A stretch of DNA of 46,927 nt from Nemertoderma westbladi (Eukaryota; Xenacoelomorpha; Nemertodermatida; Nemertodermatidae). The translations under genes and the position numbers were made by a program. Shown here one piece after another: positions 24,339 to 34,837 of this stretch; the first letter of the stretch is position 1; every line of letters starts with the position of its first letter. The notes under the pieces were generated by a model, which worked only from the letters and a program-made list of their open reading frames with translations, did no database searches and was not told where the DNA came from. The DNA is taken from the NCBI GenBank assembly GCA_032718475.1, contig JAUCBJ010004272.1, positions 1 through 46,927 on the forward strand, written 5' to 3'.

Positions 24339-24488
24339 GTGTAATAAAGGACCACGAAGGTGGCGAAGTTGAGGATGCCTTCATACTGGCTCTCGAAGAG
24401 TTAGAGAAGGAAATGGGGGACGATTATCCCTTCAACATGATTATCCAGCAGAAAGACCTTGAGAACGCCTATCACGTTGCTTACAGCT
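24339..24488 (+). CDS. iGluR exon 2: start of amino-terminal domain
   Basis: This encodes residues 36-84 plus parts of codons 35 and 85. It begins after ttttgcttag in the phase left by exon 1 and reads VIKDHEGGEVEDAFILALEE, the first beta strand and alpha helix of the periplasmic-binding-protein-like ATD used for subunit assembly. It ends at AYHVAYS with donor gttagt, phase 1. The last 16 nt of the exon (cacgttgcttacagct) plus the donor reappear about 46 times in the following intron. The choice of donor is supported by the exact phase match and by SLCDLLSQ across the junction, where family members have a Cys followed by DLLSQ-like residues. Confidence 0.88.
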
Positions 24489-24668
24489 GTTAGTAAATCA
24501 GGATAATAATTATTAATTAATAATAATATGGACAATTTAAATAGCACACCAAATAAATGGGCCAAAATTAATTTACGTTGCATAAGAATTGTTACTAATT
24601 ACATATTAAATTAAATATCGAAGCAAAACATGATATTACCGTACAAAATTTAGCTCACGAAATTTAGA

Positions 24669-26795
24669 TGTTAGTACATTAAATCTATAATGTCAACCCA
24701 CGTTACCTTACAGCTGTTAGTACAGTAAATCTATAATATCAACCCACGTTACTTACAGCTGTTAGTACAGTAAATCTAGAATGTCAACCCAACGTTCCTT
24801 ACAACTATTAGTACAGTAAATCTAGAATGTCAACCCACGTTACTTACAGCTGTTAGTACAGTAAATCTATAATATCAACCCACGTTACTTACAGCTGTTA
24901 GTACAGTAAATCTAGAATGTCAACCCACGTTACTTACAGCTGTTAGTACAGTAAATCTATAATGTCAACCCACGTTACTTACAGCTGTTAGTACAGTAAA
25001 TCTAGAATGTCAACCCAACGTTACCTTACAGCTGTTAGTACAGTAAATCTATAATATCAACCCACGTTACTTACAGCTGTTAGTACAGTAAATCTAGAAT
25101 GTCAACCCAACGTTACCTTACAGCTGTTAGTACAGTAAATCTATAATATCAACCCACGTTACTTACAGCTGTTAGTACAGTAAATCTAGAATGTCAACCC
25201 ACGTTACTTACAGCTGTTAGTACAGTAAATCTATAATATCAACCCACGTTACTTACAGCTGTTAGTACAGTAAATCTAGAATGTCAACCCACGTTACTTA
25301 CAGCTGTTAGTACAGTAAATCTATAATGTCAACCCACGTTACTTACAGCTGTTAGTACAGTAAATCTATAATATCAACCCACGTTACTTACAGCTGTTAG
25401 TACAGTAAATCTAGAATGTCAACCCACGTTACTTACAGCTGTTAGTACAGTAAATCTATAATGTCAACCCAACGTTGCCTTACAGCTGTTAGTACAGTAA
25501 ATCTATAATATCAACCCACGTTACTTACAGCTGTTAGTACAGTAAGTCTATAATGTCAACCCACGTTACCTTACAGCTGTTAGTACAGTAAATCTAGAAT
25601 GTCAACCCAACGTTACCTTACAGCTGTTAGTACAGTAAATCTATAATATCAACCCACGTTACTTACAGCTGTTAGTACAGTAAATCTATAATATCAACCC
25701 ACGTTACTTACAGCTGTTAGTACAGTAAATCTATAATATCAACCCACGTTACTTACAGCTGTTAGTACAGTAAATCTAGAATGTCAACCCACGTTACTTA
25801 CAGCTGTTAGTACAGTAAATCTATAATGTCAACCCAACGTTGCCTTACAGCTGTTAGTACAGTAAATCTAGAATGTCAACCCACGTTACTTACAGCTGTT
25901 AGTACAGTAAATCTAGAATGTCAACCCACGTTACTTACAGCTGTTAGTACATTAAATCTATAATGTCAACCCACGTTACCTTACAGCTGTTAGTACAATA
26001 AATCTATAATGTCAACCCACGTTACTTACAGCTGTTAGTACAGTAAATCTAGAATGTCAACCCACGTTACTTACAGCTGTTAGTACATTAAATCTATAAT
26101 GTCAACCCACGTTACCTTACAGCTGTTAGTACAATAAATCTATAATATCAACCCACGTTACTTACAGCTGTTAGTACAGTAAATCTAGAATGTCAACCCA
26201 CGTTACTTACAGCTGTTAGTACAGTAAATCTATAATGTCAACCCAACGTTACTTACAGCTGTTAGTACAGTAAATCTATAATGTCAACCCACGTTACCTT
26301 ACAGCTGTTAGTACAGTAAATCTATAATGTCAACCCACGTTACTTACAGCTGTTAGTACAGTAAATCTAGAATGTCAACCCACGTTACTTACAGCTGTTA
26401 GTACAGTAAATCTAGAATGTCAACCCAACGTTACTTACAGCTGTTAGTACAGTAAATCTATAATGTCAACCCACGTTACCTTACAGCTGTTAGTACAGTA
26501 AATCTATAATGTCAACCCACGTTACCTTACAGCTGTTAGTACAGTAAATCTAGAATGTCAAACCACGTTACTTACAGCTGTTAGTACAGTAAATCTAGAA
26601 TGTCAACCCACGTTACTTACAGCTGTTAGTACAGTAAATCTATAATGTCAACCCACGTTACCTTACAGCTGTTAGTACATTAAATCTATAATGTCAACCC
26701 ACGTTACCTTACAGCTGTTAGTACAGTAAATCTATAATGTCAACCCAACATGTTAGTAAATCTATATAACCACGTCACTTACAGCTGTTACTGAA
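24669..26795 (+). repeat. Intron 2 satellite of the exon 2 splice junction, about 46 copies
   Basis: The unit is about 45 bp. It contains cacgttacttacagctgtta, then gtacagtaaatct, ataatgtcaaccc. The first block equals the 3' end of exon 2 plus its donor (cacgttgcttacagct|gttagta) with one substitution, so almost every unit carries a copy of the 16 terminal coding bases and the 5' splice site. The 1-2-bp variants (aacgttacc against acgttac) and gaatgtc/taatatc variants interleave. A final decayed copy (cacgtcacttacagctgtta) lies at 26771-26790, just before the exon 3 acceptor. The array fills about 90% of intron 2. Confidence 0.95.
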
Positions 26796-26820
26796 TTAAC
26801 TTTCTTCTTATATATTTCAG

Positions 26821-27069
26821 TATGTGATCTCCTCAGTCAAAATGTAACCGGAATTATTGTGTTGTCGAGTAACGCTCTGATGAATCGCGTTATGAAATCC
26901 TACTGCGACCAATTCTCTGTTCCACTGATAACACTGGGAGGCTTCGGGGACAAATCGTCGTACTCAAAGAGATCGGTGAGAATGTTCCCGGACTACACTC
27001 GAGCCATATTACATCTAGTACGATACTTCCAATGGGAAGAATTCACGATTGTATTCGATTCTGTGGACA
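26821..27069 (+). CDS. iGluR exon 3: amino-terminal domain, lobe 1
   Basis: This encodes residues 86-167. The acceptor is tatatttcag and the donor is gtgagt at phase 1. The text CDLLSQNVTGIIVLSS, then SVPLITLGGFGD, then MFPDYTRAILHLVRYFQWEE is the standard ATD order: Cys, a GVxAI-FG-like strand, the C-x-x-xVP-I segment, then PD-x-A-x-L-L-F-W. C86 probably forms the conserved ATD disulfide with C341 in exon 6. NVT at residues 92-94 is a potential N-glycosylation site. Confidence 0.93.
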
Positions 27070-27542
27070 GTGAGTTGCCTTTTTTAAGGAATTATTGCGC
27101 TATAGACTAAATTTAATGGCTGTAGAGTAGAGTCTGTATAGTTTCCTACAGAACATGGTCGGTGTTACAGAATTTCTGTTGCGTGTCTTTTTTCGTAACA
27201 GGCGTTACGGGCTAGTGTGATTTTATTACAAGAGAGATCGAAGCGAAAAAGTGTATAAAGAAAACGAGTGTCGTATTCGTGACCAGTACCTTAATCTTGG
27301 CAATAGGCTATTATTTTTAAATTTTGGTATTTTTCTTTCTGGAAAATCCCAATTAGTTATTATTACCCAAAACTCCGTAAGTCGAAAACTACATTACTAT
27401 GGGGATACCGCTGGAGTAGGAGGGAAAATCTATATTCTGTCTGGGTATAATAACTTAAAAAAATTAAATTTTTACAGGATATAATACTGTATAATTTATC
27501 TTAGAAATTCATTTTATAACTGTGGGTTATGTATCATTATAG
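27070..27542. other. Intron 3 (473 bp)
   Basis: A GT-AG intron (gtgagttgcc ... tcattatag) with no repeats or genes recognised. Its 3' end, cattatag|ctg, is by chance identical over 11 nt to an internal segment of exon 4 that becomes part of the intron 4 satellite unit. Confidence 0.85.
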
Positions 27543-27808
27543 CTGTGAAACAAGTTGAGCACCTCATGGAGACTTTATCCAAAGACGTATTCACGGGAAC
27601 CATTAACGGTACAACATCGAGTCATCGACTCACACTGCGGAAAGTTGTCGATTCCGAGTCCATCGACCGGCAACTCTCCCACATGAAGGAGAAGAAAGAA
27701 GATCGAGTTGGTTTATTTCTTAGTCGAGAGATAACAGAGTTGTTTCTTAAGCGGGCCACCAAGAGCCAAATGCTGACACCCCAATACCGGTACATTATAG
27801 CTGACCTG
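27543..27808 (+). CDS. iGluR exon 4: amino-terminal domain, lobe 2
   Basis: This encodes residues 169-256 and completes codon 168. The acceptor ttatag gives DTVKQVEH. It continues with a linker containing a potential glycosylation site (NGT), then VVDSESIDRQLSHMKEKKED, RVGLFLSREITELFLKRATK and finally TPQYRYIIADL, the YHYIIANL-like strand of AMPA-class ATDs. It ends in phase 0 at CTG|gtgagt. Reading on into the intron reaches a stop five codons later (gtgagtttggtgtag), so only the first of 67 identical donors preserves the reading frame. Confidence 0.93.
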
Positions 27809-30800
27809 GTGAGTTTGGTGTAGCAACCCCAATACCGGTACATTATAGCTGACCTGGTGAGTTTGGTGTAGCAACCCCAATACCGGTACATTATAGCTGA
27901 CCTGGTGAGTTTGGTGTAGCAACCCCAATACCGGTACATTATAGCTGACCTGGTGAGTTTGGTGTAGCAACCCCAATACCGGTACATTATAGCTGACCTG
28001 GTGAGTTTGGTGTAGCAACCCCAATACCGGTACATTATAGCTGACCTGGTGAGTTTGGTGTAGCAACCCCAATACCGGTACATTATAGCTGACCTGGTGA
28101 GTTTGGTGTAGCAACCCCAATACCGGTACATTATAGCTGACCTGGTGAGTTTGGTGTAGCAACCCCAATACCGGTACATTATAGCTGACCTGGTGAGTTT
28201 GGTGTAGCAACCCCAATACCGGTACATTATAGCTGACCTGGTGAGTTTGGTGTAGCAACCCCAATACCGGTACATTATAGCTGACCTGGTGAGTTTGGTG
28301 TAGCAACCCCAATACCGGTACATTATAGCTGACCTGGTGAGTTTGGTGTAGCAACCCCAATACCGGTACATTATAGCTGACCTGGTGAGTTTGGTGTAGC
28401 AACCCCAATACCGGTACATTATAGCTGACCTGGTGAGTTTGGTGTAGCAACCCCAATACCGGTACATTATAGCTGACCTGGTGAGTTTGGTGTAGCAACC
28501 CCAATACCGGTACATTATAGCTGACCTGGTGAGTTTGGTGTAGCAACCCCAATACCGGTACATTATAGCTGACCTGGTGAGTTTGGTGTAGCAACCCCAA
28601 TACCGGTACATTATAGCTGACCTGGTGAGTTTGGTGTAGCAACCCCAATACCGGTACATTATAGCTGACCTGGTGAGTTTGGTGTAGCAACCCCAATACC
28701 GGTACATTATAGCTGACCTGGTGAGTTTGGTGTAGCAACCCCAATACCGGTACATTATAGCTGACCTGGTGAGTTTGGTGTAGCAACCCCAATACCGGTA
28801 CATTATAGCTGACCTGGTGAGTTTGGTGTAGCAACCCCAATACCGGTACATTATAGCTGACCTGGTGAGTTTGGTGTAGCAACCCCAATACCGGTACATT
28901 ATAGCTGACCTGGTGAGTTTGGTGTAGCAACCCCAATACCGGTACATTATAGCTGACCTGGTGAGTTTGGTGTAGCAACCCCAATACCGGTACATTATAG
29001 CTGACCTGGTGAGTTTGGTGTAGCAACCCCAATACCGGTACATTATAGCTGACCTGGTGAGTTTGGTGTAGCAACCCCAATACCGGTACATTATAGCTGA
29101 CCTGGTGAGTTTGGTGTAGCAACCCCAATACCGGTACATTATAGCTGACCTGGTGAGTTTGGTGTAGCAACCCCAATACCGGTACATTATAGCTGACCTG
29201 GTGAGTTTGGTGTAGCAACCCCAATACCGGTACATTATAGCTGACCTGGTGAGTTTGGTGTAGCAACCCCAATACCGGTACATTATAGCTGACCTGGTGA
29301 GTTTGGTGTAGCAACCCCAATACCGGTACATTATAGCTGACCTGGTGAGTTTGGTGTAGCAACCCCAATACCGGTACATTATAGCTGACCTGGTGAGTTT
29401 GGTGTAGCAACCCCAATACCGGTACATTATAGCTGACCTGGTGAGTTTGGTGTAGCAACCCCAATACCGGTACATTATAGCTGACCTGGTGAGTTTGGTG
29501 TAGCAACCCCAATACCGGTACATTATAGCTGACCTGGTGAGTTTGGTGTAGCAACCCCAATACCGGTACATTATAGCTGACCTGGTGAGTTTGGTGTAGC
29601 AACCCCAATACCGGTACATTATAGCTGACCTGGTGAGTTTGGTGTAGCAACCCCAATACCGGTACATTATAGCTGACCTGGTGAGTTTGGTGTAGCAACC
29701 CCAATACCGGTACATTATAGCTGACCTGGTGAGTTTGGTGTAGCAACCCCAATACCGGTACATTATAGCTGACCTGGTGAGTTTGGTGTAGCAACCCCAA
29801 TACCGGTACATTATAGCTGACCTGGTGAGTTTGGTGTAGCAACCCCAATACCGGTACATTATAGCTGACCTGGTGAGTTTGGTGTAGCAACCCCAATACC
29901 GGTACATTATAGCTGACCTGGTGAGTTTGGTGTAGCAACCCCAATACCGGTACATTATAGCTGACCTGGTGAGTTTGGTGTAGCAACCCCAATACCGGTA
30001 CATTATAGCTGACCTGGTGAGTTTGGTGTAGCAACCCCAATACCGGTACATTATAGCTGACCTGGTGAGTTTGGTGTAGCAACCCCAATACCGGTACATT
30101 ATAGCTGACCTGGTGAGTTTGGTGTAGCAACCCCAATACCGGTACATTATAGCTGACCTGGTGAGTTTGGTGTAGCAACCCCAATACCGGTACATTATAG
30201 CTGACCTGGTGAGTTTGGTGTAGCAACCCCAATACCGGTACATTATAGCTGACCTGGTGAGTTTGGTGTAGCAACCCCAATACCGGTACATTATAGCTGA
30301 CCTGGTGAGTTTGGTGTAGCAACCCCAATACCGGTACATTATAGCTGACCTGGTGAGTTTGGTGTAGCAACCCCAATACCGGTACATTATAGCTGACCTG
30401 GTGAGTTTGGTGTAGCAACCCCAATACCGGTACATTATAGCTGACCTGGTGAGTTTGGTGTAGCAACCCCAATACCGGTACATTATAGCTGACCTGGTGA
30501 GTTTGGTGTAGCAACCCCAATACCGGTACATTATAGCTGACCTGGTGAGTTTGGTGTAGCAACCCCAATACCGGTACATTATAGCTGACCTGGTGAGTTT
30601 GGTGTAGCAACCCCAATACCGGTACATTATAGCTGACCTGGTGAGTTTGGTGTAGCAACCCCAATACCGGTACATTATAGCTGACCTGGTGAGTTTGGTG
30701 TAGCAACCCCAATACCGGTACATTATAGCTGACCTGGTGAGTTTGGTGTAGCAACCCCAATACCGGTACATTATAGCTGACCTGGTGAGTTTGGTGTAGC

Positions 30801-30993
30801 AACCCCAATACCGGTACATTATAGCTGACCTGGTGAGTTTGGTGTAGCAACCCCAATACCGGTACATTATAGCTGACCTGGTGAGTTTGGTGTAGCAACC
30901 CCAATACCGGTACATTATAGCCGACCTGGTGAGTTTGGTGTAGCAACCCCAATACCGGTACATTATAGCTGACCTGGTGAGTTTGGTGTTGCA
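27778..30993 (+). repeat. Intron 4 satellite of the exon 4 splice junction, 67 copies
   Basis: The unit is exactly 48 bp. It consists of 31 nt identical to the end of exon 4 (acccc-aataccggtacatt-atagctgacctg) and the 17 nt that follow the donor (gtgagtttggtgtagca). Donor GT occurs at 27809 and every 48 bp to 30977, which is 67 copies. Almost all copies are identical. A single t-to-c change (atagccgacc) is visible in the penultimate copy, and the last copy reads gtgttgcaatg. The array fills about 95% of intron 4. The huge minus-strand open frames here are by-products of the 48-bp (16-codon) period. Confidence 0.97.
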
Positions 30994-31161
30994 ATGTAAT
31001 ATAGTAACTAATGTCTACCGGAAGATGTACTTAGGGGGGAGAGATAACTTACATTAGTAGGCCTACCGTAATATGTTGTACGCACTGATTTATGTTTAAT
31101 TATATGTCACAATTGTCTCAATAGTTCAATTAAAAACGCAACTTTTTAACTTATTTTTTAG

Positions 31162-31314
31162 AGAATAAATTGTCACGATTTATCCGTGGGCCATTCCGGG
31201 AAGATATTTATTAGTTGTTTCAGTATGCTGGACACCCGTCTGCCATACGTACAGGATGTAATGGCCACATGGAAAGACCGAATGGGACATAAATACAATA
31301 ATAGTACCATAGGG
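31162..31314 (+). CDS. iGluR exon 5: amino-terminal domain, continuation
   Basis: This encodes residues 257-307, phase 0 to phase 0. The acceptor is ttattttttag at 31161. It reads RINCHDLSVGHSGKIFISCF, then RLPYVQDVMATWKDRMGHKY, then NNSTIG. This aligns with the DLL..FGG.NVSGFQIV and ..F..RW segments of AMPA-class subunits. A second acceptor-like ttgtttcag at 31223 would give the same downstream frame only with a phase-2 upstream exon, which exon 4 is not. NNST is a potential glycosylation site. The last 23 nt and the donor gtaagt are repeated in the following intron. Confidence 0.88.
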
Positions 31315-31560
31315 GTAAGTTGGAATACAATAATAGTACCATAGGGGTAAGTTGGAATACAATAATAGTACCATAGGGGTAAGTTGGAATACAATAATAG
31401 TACCATAGGGGTAAGTTGGAATACAATAATAGTACCATAGGGGTAAGTTGGAATACAATAATAGTACCATAGGGGTAAGTTGGAATACAATAATAGTACC
31501 ATAGGGGTAAGTTGGAATACAATAATAGTACCATAGGGGTAAGTTGGAATACAATATCGT
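31292..31560 (+). repeat. Intron 5 satellite of the exon 5 splice junction, 8 copies
   Basis: The 32-bp unit equals the last 23 nt of exon 5 (aatacaataatagtaccata-ggg) plus the first 9 nt of the intron (gtaagttgg). Donor GT occurs at 31315 and every 32 bp to 31539. The copies are identical to the eye. A decayed ninth copy (aatacaatatcg ... ataggggttaagta) extends to about 31583. Reading through the first donor reaches tag after ten codons, so only the first donor yields an open message. Confidence 0.95.
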
Positions 31561-31639
31561 AGATCAGTATAGGGGTTAAGTACGTTAAAAATCAAAACCT
31601 AACAATATATGGGAAGTTTGTTTAAATACATTACTAAAC

Positions 31640-33905
31640 GGTATACTGGATAGTTCTCGACATCGACACGAACTGGACTGGACTGAACTGGACCGAACAG
31701 AACCGAATTGCATCGAATGAGTGGCGAACTGGACCTCAAAATTAAAGATAATCTAAAAACAACCATCCATGCAGGCAGGTGGAAATAATATTTAAATTAA
31801 TATGGTCATTTCATACATTGTAAATTTGATTGCATTAAAAATATCGCTAAATTAAGATTACTTTCTTCTAACACTGCTGCTGCACTGCTTTTAGCAGTAC
31901 CAGTCACACGTCTGCATGTCTATACAGTAGATTGCAGTATTTGTGCACCGGTAGCTCTGTAGTTGAGTTCTACTACTACTACTACTACTAGGATCGGCAT
32001 GCTGCATTGCAGCTGCATTTTTAAGAATGCTGTGCCGGCTTGTCAACAAAAGTGACACCGCCACAACTCCCTATCACCCATGACATTTGCTAGATCATCC
32101 GCATCTTCAAGGCCAGGGTCCTTTAAGATGCGTCTCAAGAAAGTCATGGGCTGTCCACCATGCTTATTCACTCCATGAGGCTGCCAAAGCACAGGATTAT
32201 GCACTGGCTGGTCCTCACGGCGAAAGCAATGTCCTGCAAAGCGGAGGCGATTTTGTTCTAGTGTCAAGCTTGGGGGAACCAATGAGACACCTCCAATGTT
32301 ATATAGTGTCTGGTTGGAGATGTGTGCATTGTACTTGACACAATGAACCCGGCGTAGCATTCTTGTGAATGTGCCATCCAGAGATTTGGTGTCCTCAGCA
32401 GTTAGAGCCCAGCATGGACTCCCATAGAGGAGTACTGGAACTACTGCTGCTTTAAATAATCGGACCTTAAGTTTCCGATGTAATTCTCGGTGACTTCCAA
32501 ATCCTGGAACGCCTATTCAAGGCTGCCCTGCCCATGCCTTTCCCTTACGTATCTCGTATCTGACTCCTCACCTGACTTCCGGATCCATGATCCCAGGTAA
32601 CAGAAGTCGTCCACATGCTCAAGCATACCATCCTTTGAGCTTATGCTCATCCGATCAGAGACTTGCTGAGGACTTTCAAAGTTAACTGTCAAAATTTTGG
32701 TCTTCTCTGGAGTCTAAAAGACCAACACTAGAAGCAGCCTGTTCTAATGAGCTGAGGAGCCGTTGGGCTCCCTCTAGTGATTCTGAGAGTACTCTTAAGT
32801 CATCAGCAAAGTCTAGATCAGTTAGGTACTTGGCAGGATTTCCTCGACTTCTGGAGCCAGTAGGTGGAGTTATCATCACCCCATCATCATTATGATGATC
32901 TAAGGACATGCGTAGAACATAGTCAACCACAATAATGAACAAGAATGGTGCAAGTGTGTCTCCTTGGAGGACGCCCCATAACACTTCAAATGGTTCTGTG
33001 TCACCGTCAACAGTAGACACAAATGTTGTCGAATCATCGTATACTGATCTGATTGCTGCAATAATTTCATCAGGAATCCCATATAATGAAAGTATGCTGA
33101 ACATACGTGAGCGAGAGACTGAATCAAAGGCCTTGAAGAAGTCAACAAAGATAACAGCCAGACTGCCAGATGCCTGTCTTTCTTTGTTTGATAACTCTTC
33201 AATTAGGCCTATCCTTCTAAGTGCTAAAATGGGCTCCATGGTCCCACGACCTTTACGGAACCAATTCTGATTCCCACGGACCAGTCTCTCAGTAGTTGAG
33301 TTCAGTGACAGGTAGACCTACTATCAGACTGCACAATACTGCAATGTGCTGATATACGTACCGAACGGGTAGTAGCCTATGCGTCTGAACATACAGACAA
33401 GTTAACATTATTATAAGGTATGTAGGCAGGTAGGCCTACTGTACTTAGGTATGTCTGCACTATTAAGCCCCGAACCGGTATCTTTTTATTGAGTTACATT
33501 TTCTGCATTTGTTACTATACTTAGGAATGCCTATACTACTGTTCTTTGGCATCCGGTCATCCTTTACAATTTACCGTCTGTCATTGCTGGTTGCTGCATT
33601 GAACACAACTACCGGCTGACAAACGCAAAATACTGCAATCTATATCCCCAGAAATCTGCTACCGATAGGCCTACTGTACTGGTTAATTCAGTAAAACAGT
33701 GTTTTATGTGAAGAAAGTAATCTTAATTTAGCGACATCTTATAAGCAACTAAATGTTCAATCTATGAAAAAACCAAATGTATATAATTCAATATTAATTT
33801 TCACCTGCCTGCATGGATGGTTGTTTTTAGATTATCTTTCATTTGGCGGTCCAGCTCGTTGCAGTTCTCCACGCTTCTCAGTTCAGTCCAGATACCAGAT
33901 TCGTG
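31640..33905. mobile_element. Long-armed foldback element with a nested LINE
   Basis: A perfect 38-bp inverted repeat (31744-31781 and 33802-33839, core acaaccatccatgcaggcag and complement) is the best-preserved part of longer imperfect arms. Other matching pairs are gactggactgaactgg at about 31675 with cagttcagtcc at about 33882, and agattgcagtatttg at about 31929 with aaatactgcaatct at about 33627. Removing the nested LINE, the element is about 0.95 kb. No transposase is visible, so it is non-autonomous. It lies within intron 5. Confidence 0.65.
31971..33291 (-). mobile_element. 5'-truncated LINE with reverse transcriptase remnant
   Basis: The minus strand encodes the palm in order: LAVIFVDFFKAFDSVSRSRM (motif A), GVLQGDTLAPFLFIIVVDYV (motif B), LDFADDLRVLSES (FADD catalytic pair), then frameshifts around the SVGL region, and the C-terminal RLRFAGHCFRRED ... 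DRELWRCHF. The 3' terminus at the left edge is (TAG)n. A 12-bp target-site duplication gtagttgagttc lies at 31959-31970 and 33292-33303. This is a dead copy (frameshifts near 32525-32720 and a changed C-terminus). It is antisense to the host gene and inserted in the loop of the foldback element. Confidence 0.93.
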
Positions 33906-34376
33906 TAACTTACTATCCCGGTATATTGTAGGGGTAGTTTATTGTTGAAATAAAGTACAATTATTACACAATAGTGGTAATTTTGTTTAAATACAAACCC
34001 TTCCGTAAAGAGACAAGAGCAGTCTAGAGATGATTTAATTGCTAAAGATTACCTTTGAGAAAATGAGTAGCTTAAAAAATATAGCGCCTTGTCGAGGTGA
34101 ATTTGAATCCTAATGGTGGATACACACGAGACACGGAAGATAACTACTAATCGACCAGCTGTACAGCAAACGGAATCAGTCATTTTGCAATTGCGACTCT
34201 GGTAAAGCATATCTTACAGAGGGAAAAGTGTGATATCCGGATTGCACCTAAATGCGACAACGATACATTAAAAAATTGAACGTTGAGTTTATGAGCAAGT
34301 AGAGATACAGTATATTGATTATATATTCCCCAAAAGGGCTTAGAGATTAATTATTATATGACTTGCACTTTTGTAG
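33906..34376. other. Intron 5, 3' part
   Basis: AT-rich intronic sequence leading to the exon 6 acceptor (gacttgcacttttgtag). A remote copy of the string tttgtttaaataca at about 33983 also occurs at 31617, perhaps part of the same foldback family. No gene is seen. Confidence 0.55.
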
Positions 34377-34487
34377 CCGGAAGCCGCCTTGGCGTATGAC
34401 GCGGTTAAGTTGATAGGCGAGGCGGCCGCAACACTACCAGGTCACAGACCACATACAAGCGAACACGATGTAACCTGCAAACATAAG
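34377..34487 (+). CDS. iGluR exon 6: short amino-terminal-domain exon
   Basis: This 111-nt, phase 0-0 exon is easily missed because it lacks an ATG. It encodes residues 308-344, reading PEAALAYDAVKLIGEAAATL and ending HDVTCKHK. ALAYDAV is the family's A-L-x-Y-D-A-V helix, which is otherwise absent between exons 5 and 7. C341 is placed to close the conserved ATD disulfide with C86. The acceptor is cttttgtag and the donor is aag|gtaaat. The fit of sequence, phase and position makes this call firm. Confidence 0.9.
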
Positions 34488-34837
34488 GTAAATATATAAT
34501 TTAGATAGTCAGTATTATATACAGTATTATCTCCTTAACGTAGCGTAGCGAGACCTATAGTTCACTCCGTTGTAGTTAGTAGTAAATTTCAAGTTAGGTA
34601 GCTTTTACTTTTATAAGGCTTCATACAGCACAATGGCGAAGTTGGCAGAGCGTTGCACTTGGAATCTGTAGGTTCCGAGTTCAATCCCACCTTCCGGTGA
34701 ACATTTTTTGGCAGTAAAATTTCCCTTTTCATTTTGAAAAACTCAACAAAACAATTGTTGGTTCCTTTTCTGGCCCAATAAATTTTAATTATAAGTAATT
34801 AAATTTTATAACTCCAAATGTGGGTATTTATCTTCAG
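34488..34837. other. Intron 6 (350 bp) with a tRNA-like SINE fragment
   Basis: A GT-AG intron. At about 34633-34705 a tRNA-like segment carries tggcgaagttggcagagcg (A-box-like) and ccgagttcaatccca (B-box-like), followed by a T-rich stretch. It is probably the head of another tRNA-derived SINE and is not a functional tRNA. Confidence 0.6.

Noticed and set aside
27622-30994. Two minus-strand open frames of about 1,100 codons with 16-residue repeats
   Set aside because: They are by-products of the 48-bp (16-codon) intron 4 satellite and run antisense to the receptor exon. No start context, domain or non-repeat coding part supports a gene.
31224-31314. Exon 5 starting after ttgtttcag at 31223
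   Set aside because: It would need a phase-2 upstream exon, while exon 4 ends in phase 0. The acceptor at 31161 gives a phase match and adds a segment (DLSVGHSGKIF) that fits the family.
31173-31595. Three nested minus-strand frames with YPYGTIIVFQLT-type repeats
   Set aside because: This is the antisense reading of the 32-bp junction satellite in intron 5. The sense strand carries exon 5.
34401-34430. NotI-like gcggccgc site as a sign of cloning-vector sequence
   Set aside because: It lies within exon 6, where the codons GAG GCG GCC GCA fit the receptor. A second occurrence near 16595-16630 has no vector-like surroundings either.
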